Below, one piece after another: positions 9,101 to 15,222 of a stretch of DNA of 41,467 nucleotides. The notes under the pieces were generated by a model, which had not been told where the DNA came from, searched no databases, and saw only the letters and a list, made by a program, of their open reading frames with translations. The stretch covers positions 1 to 41,467 of the forward strand of contig NZ_BQHW01000038.1 in assembly GCF_021602025.1 (NCBI RefSeq). Direction: 5' to 3'. The first letter of the stretch is position 1, and the number at the start of each line of letters is the position of its first letter. This DNA is from Pseudomonas ceruminis (GTDB lineage: Bacteria > Pseudomonadota > Gammaproteobacteria > Pseudomonadales > Pseudomonadaceae). Both the position numbers and the translations under genes were made by a program.

Positions 9101-11051
9101 CGTCATTCTCAGCGTCGCCCTGGACGATGTGCACGAAGGCATCCTGCAGTACGTCGTTGAGCTGCTGGATATCCAGGCTCAAGCCTTCGCTGTAGGTGAA
9201 GGCGAAGTCGTGGATCCAGTACTCACGACCGCTGGCGTGACGCAGGCGATAAGGGAACTCGCCCAGCACGCGCAGGCCGAGGTTTTCCAGAATCGGCAGC
9301 ACGTCCGACAGCGCCAGCGGGGTGTCGGCATGGTACAGCTTGCAGTGCAGCAGGCGTTCGCCCAGGCGGGTCAGCGGCTGGTAGAAACTCATGGCCAGCG
9401 GCTTGCTTTCGGACAACGCCAGCACGTGTTGCAGGTCGACCACCGCCGAGTGTGCGGCAAAACGCTCGCGGTAACCGGCCGGGAAGCCTTTGGGGAAATC
9501 GGCGAGGATGTTGGTGCCTTGGGCCTCGCCGAAGTTTTCCACCACCAGGGCCGAGTAATCGTCCTGCCAGGAGCGGCAGGCCTGGATCACTTCGTTTTCC
9601 AGTTGTTGCGGGTCGATGTCGATGCGGTTTTTCGGGTCGACCCGCAAAATCAGCTGCACCCGCGCCAGCACCGACTCGGAGAAGAAGGTCCAGAACTCGC
9701 AGTCGCTGGCCTTCAGGCGCTCCATCAGCACCTGCTGGATCTTCTGCCGTACCTCGGTGGAGTAGATCTCCCGCGGCACATAGGCCAGGCAGTAGCAGAA
9801 GCGCCCGTAGGGGTCCTTGCGCAGGAACACGCGGATCTTGTTGCGTTCCTGAATCTGCACGATCGACATCACCGTGCTGAACAGCTCGTCGATCGGGGTC
9901 TGGAACAGGTCATCGCGTGGCAGCACTTCAAGCACCTGCGCCAGCTCCTTGCCCAGGTGCGCCTTGGGGTCGAAGCCCGAGCGACGCTCGACTTCTGCGA
10001 CCTTGATACGGATGTAAGGGATGGCATGCACGCTTTCGCCATACACCGACGAGGTGTACAGGCCCATGAAACGGTGTTCCTTGACCACCTTGCCGTCGGC
10101 GTCCAGCTGGCGGATAGACACATAGTCCGGGTAGGCCGGGCGATGCACGCGGCTGGGCAGCGCCGCCTTGGCGAACGACAGCAGCAGCGGTTCGGCCAAG
10201 TAGGCCACGGCATAATCTTCGATGCGCAGTTCTTCAGGCGTCAGCCCTACCCGCAGGCGGCGCGGCAGGCCAAGGAAGGACTGTTCGTCGTAAACCATCT
10301 GGCCGCCGTCACTGTCGCCCTGAACGGTGAACTCTTCATAGCCGAGGAAGGTGAAATGGTTGTCCAGCAGCCACTCGAGGAAGGCCTTGACCTCGCCCTT
10401 TTCGTGCTGAACCGGAGCAAACGGGGTCTGTTCCACCTGCGCCACGACTTCACGCAGCTTGGCTTTCATCGGCTCGAAATCAGCCACCGCCACGCGGACT
10501 TCGGCCAGCACCTGTTCGATCTCGCGGGTGAGCACCGACAGTTCGGCGGCATTGGCACAACGGTCGATTTCCAGGTACATCAGCGACTCATGGCGCACCC
10601 CTTCGCCCTGGGTACCCTTGGGCAGCAGCTCGAGCAACTCGCCTTTGGCGCCACGGCGCACGCTCAGCACCGTGGTCTGCAAGGTGTGGATGCTGTAGCC
10701 ACGGCGGTTGAGTTCGGTACGTACCGAGTCGACCAGAAACGGCAGGTCATGGTGCAGCACCTCGACAACCGTGTGGGTCGACTGCCAGCCATTGCGTTCG
10801 TAATCGGGGTTGTACACCCGCACTTGCGGTTGCTCGGGGTCGAAGCGCTCGATGATGCGCCAGGCCGATAGCGTGCAGCCAGCCAGGTCAGAAAGCCTGC
10901 GCTGAGTGAGTTCGTCCAGAGAAATGATGCCGAAGAACTGCTCGGCGAACAGTGCCACTTGTGGCAGTGACTGTTCGCTGATGTGCTGCGCCAGGGCCGC
11001 TTGCAGTTGGTGCTGGAAGTCGGCTTTGCTGGCTGCGGTGAAAAACGCCAT
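6186..11051 (-). CDS. gdhB: NAD-specific glutamate dehydrogenase, large 180-kDa type
   Basis: Deaminates L-glutamate to 2-oxoglutarate with NAD+, a catabolic enzyme for amino-acid growth. 1621 residues from the ATG at 11051, which has a GGAG site 8 to 9 nt upstream; the 22 extra codons of the open frame upstream lack a ribosome site. This matches the giant bacterial GDH class (about 1600 residues). Long N-terminal regulatory segments (roughly 1-700) contain ACT-like portions. The catalytic core follows, with [20 protein letters not shown], then the lysine-containing [15 protein letters not shown], and the dinucleotide region with [13 protein letters not shown]. A long helical C-terminal domain completes it. 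It stands alone on the minus strand with 271 nt upstream shared with a divergent hypothetical gene. That region holds a perfect 8-bp dyad (11161-11180). Confidence 0.97.
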   Translation of the reverse strand: [1621 protein letters not shown]

Positions 11052-11160
11052 CTGTGGTACTCCGCTTGGGCTTTGTAATAGTTGAAGCGTCGTGTACGCC
11101 CGACGATTACGGATCAACGATAGCCAACCCGTGGCAAGCCGGACGGTTAAAACCAGGCGT

Positions 11161-11180
11161 TGAACGTGAAGGCACGTTCA
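11161..11180. promoter_or_regulatory. Perfect inverted repeat upstream of gdhB (candidate operator)
   Basis: TGAACGTG and CACGTTCA flank AAGG, a perfect 8-bp dyad in the divergent region between gdhB and the small hypothetical gene. No T-run follows on either strand, so a protein-binding site is more likely than a terminator. The regulator is not identified. The rest of 11052-11322 contains the 14-mer at 11200-11213 and no small gene that I can support. Confidence 0.4.
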
Positions 11181-11322
11181 GGGCTCGCCGAAGCTTAACG
11201 ACTGATCGGTCATTGCCGCTTGCAGCGCTGCGACAATTTCGGTCAAGGGGCGGTAACTTTACGTTTATGGATGCCCACAACACTGTCAGAATTCCCTTTC
11301 ATTTCCTTGACCCGAGCCCGCC

Positions 11323-11676
11323 ATGCAAATCCACACCGCCCTGCTCTTCGCCACCCCTTGCGATGACGAGGAAGACAACATGGCGACCCTGTGCTGCCAC
11401 AGTGACAAGGGGCAGATGTTCCTGCTGACCCGTTACCCGGACGAGGACACTGTCGATTTGACCCTGGACGATGAGCCTTCGACGCTGGATGGCTTGAAAG
11501 TGACCTTGAGTGCCCAGCGCTTGCTGATCGAGGTGGCGGCTGGAGACCATGATGCGTTGAAGGGGGACGAGGCGCTGGAGATCGTACTGACGTCGGCGGG
11601 CACAGACCTGGACGAGGTCGAGCAGACCTTGCGCAATATTCTGAAAGACACCGGCACCTTCGTCAGCGAGCTTTGA
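11323..11676 (+). CDS. hypothetical protein, acidic, 98-117 residues
   Basis: No function recognised. The longest frame gives 117 residues starting MQIHTALLFATPCDDEEDNM. An internal ATG at 11380 has a better ribosome site (GAGGAAGACAACATG) and would give 98 residues starting MATLCCHSDKGQM, so the start is uncertain. The product is acidic, with alternating hydrophobic strands (FLLTRYPDEDTVDLTL, RLLIEVAAG) and a C-terminal helix DEVEQTLRNILKDTG, suggesting a small alpha/beta fold. The layout faintly resembles Imm10-type immunity proteins, but I cannot support that and no toxin is adjacent. It precedes the lhgR-type gene by 94 nt and diverges from gdhB. Codon use is like its neighbours. Confidence 0.7.
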   Translation: MQIHTALLFATPCDDEEDNMATLCCHSDKGQMFLLTRYPDEDTVDLTLDDEPSTLDGLKVTLSAQRLLIEVAAGDHDALKGDEALEIVLTSAGTDLDEVEQTLRNILKDTGTFVSEL

Positions 11677-11709
11677 GGCCACGCGAACCCACAACCCCCC
11701 TTGAAAATA

Positions 11710-11746
11710 TTGACAGCCCAGCCCCACCACAGGCATTGTCTGACAA
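11710..11746 (+). promoter_or_regulatory. Promoter and FadR-type operator of the GntR/FCD regulator
   Basis: A consensus -35 TTGACA (11710-11715) is followed 18 nt later by CATTGT, which overlaps TTGTCTGACAA (11736-11746). The latter matches the FadR-subfamily operator TNGTNNNACNA exactly. An operator over the -10 region 24 nt before the regulator's own ATG predicts autorepression. The operator recurs before lhgO. Confidence 0.6.
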
Positions 11747-11770
11747 CCTGACTACTAGGCAACCGCTTCC

Positions 11771-12481
11771 ATGCTAGAGCTCCAGCGCCCCGACACCTTG
11801 GTCGAACGGGTTGTCAGCGCCATTCGCGCAGAGATCGATTCCGGCCGCCTGGCCGCCGAATCGCGCCTGCCCACCGAACAGCAACTGGCTGAACAGCTGC
11901 ATGTCAGCCGCTCGGTGGTGCGCGAAGCGGTAGCGCAGCTCAAGGCCGATGGCGTGCTGATTGCGCGCCGGGGGCTGGGTTCCTATATCTCGCAAACCCC
12001 CAGCGGCACGGTATTCCGCTTCCCCGGCAGCAACGGACGCAAGCCGGACCTGACGCAGATGTTCGAGATGCGCCTGTGGATCGAAACCCAGGCCGCGGCC
12101 ATCGCCGCGCGCCGCCGCGACGCGGCTGACCTGGCAAACATGGCCAAGGCCCTGCAGGAAATGCTCGACAAGCGCAGCGACTTCGCCACCGCCTCGGCTG
12201 CCGACGTGGCCTTTCACCGGGCCATCGCCGAAGCCAGCAAAAACGATTACTTCGTGGCGTTCCACGACTTCCTCGGCGGCCAGCTGGCCAGCGCACGGCG
12301 CACCGCCTGGGAAAACTCCGCCGCCCACTCGGTGGGCGGTTCGGCCGACGCCAGCCGCGAGCACCAGGCGCTGTACCAGGCCATTGCCGACGGTGATCGC
12401 CAGGCCGCCGCAGCCTGTGCTGAAGCCCATCTGCGCGCCTCGGCCAAGCGCCTGAAGATCGACCTCCCCGCCCTCGACTGA
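11771..12481 (+). CDS. lhgR: GntR-family (FadR/FCD subfamily) repressor, probable LhgR
   Basis: 236 residues. The N-terminal winged helix-turn-helix (about 10-75) contains LPTEQQLAEQLHVSRSVVRE and a wing GVLIARRGLGSYI. The FCD effector domain (about 95-225) shows the Asp/His set expected for a metal-bound ligand pocket: ADVAFHRAI, EHQALYQAI and AHLRASAKRL. In P. putida W619 an FCD regulator called LhgR, encoded next to lhgO, represses it and is released by L-2-hydroxyglutarate. The same order here makes that assignment likely, but it is inferred from context and family. The two FadR-type operators at 11736-11746 and 12528-12538 fit control of itself and of lhgO. It ends in an intrinsic terminator, so lhgO has its own promoter. 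Confidence 0.88.
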   Translation: MLELQRPDTLVERVVSAIRAEIDSGRLAAESRLPTEQQLAEQLHVSRSVVREAVAQLKADGVLIARRGLGSYISQTPSGTVFRFPGSNGRKPDLTQMFEMRLWIETQAAAIAARRRDAADLANMAKALQEMLDKRSDFATASAADVAFHRAIAEASKNDYFVAFHDFLGGQLASARRTAWENSAAHSVGGSADASREHQALYQAIADGDRQAAAACAEAHLRASAKRLKIDLPALD

Positions 12482-12486
12482 TCCGG

Positions 12487-12516
12487 AGCCCTTATGACGC
12501 CCGTGAGGGCTTTTTT
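12487..12516 (+). terminator. Rho-independent terminator after the lhgR-type gene
   Basis: An 8-bp stem with one G-U pair (arms 12487-12494 AGCCCTTA and 12504-12511 TGAGGGCT, 9-nt loop) runs straight into a T-tract. It begins 6 nt after the stop codon and separates the regulator transcript from lhgO. Confidence 0.7.
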
Positions 12517-12527
12517 CACGCGTTACT

Positions 12528-12538
12528 TAGTCTGACAA
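12528..12538 (+). promoter_or_regulatory. Second FadR-type operator, upstream of lhgO
   Basis: TAGTCTGACAA matches TNGTNNNACNA and shares the 14-mer GTCTGACAACCTGA with the operator before lhgR (11738-11751 and 12530-12543). It lies 44 nt before the lhgO ATG, a position where a bound repressor would block the lhgO promoter. I could not place a clear -35/-10 pair around it. Confidence 0.6.
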
Positions 12539-12582
12539 CCTGATAAGCAGATCCACCGACAAGAACACCAAGGTACCCCTGC

Positions 12583-13776
12583 ATGACCTACGACTACTGC
12601 ATCATCGGCGGCGGCATCGTCGGCCTCGCCACCGCGATGGCCCTGCTCCAGCAGCGCCCGGGCGCGTCATTGCTGATCCTGGAAAAGGAAGCCAGCCTCG
12701 GCCGCCACCAGACCGGCCACAACAGCGGCGTGATCCATGCGGGCATCTATTACGCCCCCGGCAGCCTCAAGGCCGACCTGTGCAAACGCGGCGCCCAGGC
12801 AACCAAGGATTTCTGCAGCGAACACGGCATTGCCTTCGATGTCTGCGGCAAACTGCTGGTGGCCTCCAACCCGCTGGAGATGCAGCGCATGCAGGCGCTG
12901 TACGCTCGCTCGCAGCAGAACGGCCTGAAAGTCGAGCAGCTCGATGCCCATGAGCTCAAGCGCCGCGAACCGAACATCGCCGGCCTCGGTGCCCTGTTCG
13001 TCGACGCCACCGGCATCGTCGATTACAAACAGGTGTGCGACGCCATGGCCAAGGTCATCGAACAGGCTGGCGGCGAAGTGCGCCTGTCCACTACTGTGCG
13101 GGCCATTCGCGAGCTTGGCGAGCACGTTGAAGTGCGCGACGACAGCCAGACCTGGCGCGCCCGCCAACTGGTCGCCTGCGCCGGCCTGCAGTCCGACCGC
13201 CTGGCGCGCCTGGCCGGGGTCAAGATCGACCACCAGATCATCCCTTTCCGCGGTGAGTACTACCGCCTGCCAGCCAGCAAGAACCAGATCGTCAACCACC
13301 TGATTTACCCGATCCCCGACCCGGAGCTGCCGTTCCTCGGTGTGCACCTGACGCGGATGATCGACGGCAGCGTTACCGTCGGCCCCAACGCGGTGCTGGG
13401 CCTCGGTCGGGAGAATTACCGCAAGTTTGCGGTGAACTGGCGCGATGTCGCTGAATACGCACGCTTCCCCGGCTTCTGGAAAACCATCTGGAACAACCTG
13501 GGCTCCGGTACCGCCGAGATGAAGAACTCGCTGTTCAAGCGCGGCTACCTGGAACAGTGCCGCAAGTATTGCCCGTCGCTGCAAGTCGAAGACCTGCTGC
13601 CCTATGAAGCAGGCATCCGCGCCCAGGCCGTGATGCGCGACGGCACCCTGGTCCACGATTTCCTGTTCGCCGAGACCCCGCGCATGGTGCATGTCTGCAA
13701 TGCCCCGTCACCGGCTGCCACCTCGGCCATCCCCATCGGCCAGATGATCGCCGAAAAGATCCTCAAGGCCCGCTGA
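12583..13776 (+). CDS. lhgO: L-2-hydroxyglutarate oxidase/dehydrogenase
   Basis: A FAD enzyme that oxidises L-2-hydroxyglutarate to 2-oxoglutarate, passing electrons to the quinone pool at the inner membrane. 397 residues, the family length. The N-terminal dinucleotide fold has GGGIVG at 9-14. It is followed by the DAO-family stretch GRHQTGHNSGVIHAGIYY, in which the His-containing segment is the usual flavin attachment or contact region of LhgO/YgaF. A second flavin/substrate region is RGEYYRLP, and C-terminal contacts lie in YEAGIRAQAV and NAPSPAATSAIPIG. It is followed after 43 nt by an MFS permease, likely in one operon. No csiD (glutarate hydroxylase) is present here, unlike loci where lhgO serves lysine/glutarate breakdown. 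Confidence 0.95.
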   Translation: MTYDYCIIGGGIVGLATAMALLQQRPGASLLILEKEASLGRHQTGHNSGVIHAGIYYAPGSLKADLCKRGAQATKDFCSEHGIAFDVCGKLLVASNPLEMQRMQALYARSQQNGLKVEQLDAHELKRREPNIAGLGALFVDATGIVDYKQVCDAMAKVIEQAGGEVRLSTTVRAIRELGEHVEVRDDSQTWRARQLVACAGLQSDRLARLAGVKIDHQIIPFRGEYYRLPASKNQIVNHLIYPIPDPELPFLGVHLTRMIDGSVTVGPNAVLGLGRENYRKFAVNWRDVAEYARFPGFWKTIWNNLGSGTAEMKNSLFKRGYLEQCRKYCPSLQVEDLLPYEAGIRAQAVMRDGTLVHDFLFAETPRMVHVCNAPSPAATSAIPIGQMIAEKILKAR

Positions 13777-13819
13777 ACCCTGCTGCACACCCAACTACAA
13801 AGACAATAAGGAACATCAG

Positions 13820-15148
13820 ATGTCGGTACACGAGGCGGCCCTGGCCGCGAGCGAAACCCCGCAACAGCAACGCAAGCGCCTGCGCAAGGTGGCGGCGGCG
13901 ACCATCTTCGGCTCGATGCTGGAGTGGTATGACTTCTACCTCTACGCGACCATGGCAGCGATCGTGTTCTCGAAGATCTTCTTCGATGCCAGCAACCCGG
14001 CAGTCGCCTCGCTGCTGGCGTTCTCCACGTTCGCCATCGGCTTCATCGCACGCCCGTTCGGCGGCATCCTGTTCGGCTACCTGGGCGACCGCTTCGGGCG
14101 CAAGCATGTCCTGGTGATCACGTTCTGCATGATGGGTGTGTGCACCGCGCTGATCGGCCTGATCCCGAGTTATGCCTCGATCGGCATCTGGGCACCGATC
14201 CTGCTGGTGGCGATCCGCATCATCCAGGGGCTCGGTGCAGGTGCAGAGCTGTCCGGCGCAGCCGTCACCTCCTACGAACACGCGAGCGAAGGCAAACGCG
14301 GCAGCCAGGGGGCCTGGCCGGCACTGGGGCTCAACCTGGGCTTGCTGCTGTCGTCGCTGACCGTGTACCTGCTGACCATGAACGGCAATGAATTCCTGCT
14401 GGCCGGTGGCTGGCGCATTCCGTTCATCGCCAGTATCGCCCTGGTGGCCATCGGTTTGTGGGTGCGCAAGAGCATTCCCGAAACCCCTGATTTCAAGGAA
14501 CTGGACAAGGCCGACGACAAGCCACAGGTGTCGCCGCTGAAACTGCTGTTCAAGAATGACCTCAAGGGCTTGGCCGTGGTGTTCTTCGTGGCCATTGGCT
14601 ACAACGCCCTGAGCTATATCTTCAAAACCTTCTCGCTGGCCTACCTGACCCAGTTCAAGGGTGTCGAGGCGCATGTCACCTCGCTGTCGGTGACCATTGC
14701 CAGTCTGGTAGCGATCTTTGCCGTACCCTTCTTCGGCTGGCTGTGCGACCGCTGGAGCAGCAAGACCGTGCTGGTGTGCGGTGGGGTGCTCTCGGCCTTG
14801 TTCGCCTACCCGTTCCTGCTGTTGCTGAGCAGCGGTGAGCCAACCCTGATCTATGTGGCCATTGCTATCGGCACCGGCATCCTCGCACCGATGATGTTCG
14901 CGCCGCAGGGCTCGTTCCTCAGCCGCCAGTTCCCAACCCAGACGCGCTCTTCGGGCTTTGGTACCGGCCGTGAGATTGGCACGGCGGTGGCCGGTGGCCT
15001 GGCGCCGCTGGGCGGCCTGGCCCTGGTGGCCAACTCGGCGACCCACTCCACCGATGGTGTGGCGTTGATCCTGGCGATCGCCGGGGTTTTGGTGGTGGTG
15101 TTTGCCCTGTGTGACCAGGGGCGCAAGCATTCAAGCTCGAAAAACTGA
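13820..15148 (+). CDS. MHS-family MFS transporter, candidate (hydroxy)dicarboxylate:H+ symporter
   Basis: 442 residues, about 12 membrane helices, with an AAGGA ribosome site before the ATG. The start ATIFGSMLEWYDFYLYATMA and the loop-2/3 motif GYLGDRFGRKHV are hallmarks of the metabolite:H+ symporter (MHS) family, which includes the 2-oxoglutarate permease KgtP, ShiA and the citrate carriers. R-I-I-Q-G-L-G-A-G-A-E in helix 4 is also typical. The gene follows lhgO by 43 nt and shares its operator, so uptake of L-2-hydroxyglutarate or a related C5 acid is a reasonable inference; the substrate is not proven by sequence. It ends before a long convergent hairpin (15160-15206). Confidence 0.9.
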   Translation: MSVHEAALAASETPQQQRKRLRKVAAATIFGSMLEWYDFYLYATMAAIVFSKIFFDASNPAVASLLAFSTFAIGFIARPFGGILFGYLGDRFGRKHVLVITFCMMGVCTALIGLIPSYASIGIWAPILLVAIRIIQGLGAGAELSGAAVTSYEHASEGKRGSQGAWPALGLNLGLLLSSLTVYLLTMNGNEFLLAGGWRIPFIASIALVAIGLWVRKSIPETPDFKELDKADDKPQVSPLKLLFKNDLKGLAVVFFVAIGYNALSYIFKTFSLAYLTQFKGVEAHVTSLSVTIASLVAIFAVPFFGWLCDRWSSKTVLVCGGVLSALFAYPFLLLLSSGEPTLIYVAIAIGTGILAPMMFAPQGSFLSRQFPTQTRSSGFGTGREIGTAVAGGLAPLGGLALVANSATHSTDGVALILAIAGVLVVVFALCDQGRKHSSSKN

Positions 15149-15159
15149 CCGACTGAGGC

Positions 15160-15206
15160 CTTACCACCCTGTCTTCGTGGGCCACGCCTGCGAAAAGGGT
15201 GGTAAG
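15160..15206. terminator. Long imperfect hairpin between convergent genes
   Basis: Outer arms CTTACCACCCT (15160-15170) and AGGGTGGTAAG (15196-15206) are perfect 11-bp complements. Inside them TTCGTGGGC and GCCTGCGAA pair over 9 bp with two G-U pairs, leaving a small bulge and a CAC loop. It is placed between the stops of the MFS gene (plus) and the DUF2235 gene (minus). It probably ends both transcripts, although no T-run is seen. The inner half resembles a degenerate REP unit. Confidence 0.55.
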
Positions 15207-15222
15207 ACGCCATCCATCCTGC

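Noticed and set aside
8628-10871. 747-codon plus-strand frame opposite gdhB
   Set aside because: Antisense shadow of the glutamate dehydrogenase with no ribosome site or protein-like composition.
11052-11160. Sigma54 promoter for gdhB
   Set aside because: TTGCCACGGGTTGGC-like text lacks the GG-N10-GC spacing of a sigma54 site.
11323-11676. Immunity protein of a toxin pair (Imm10-like)
   Set aside because: Only a loose similarity in strand/helix layout, and no toxin gene is adjacent.
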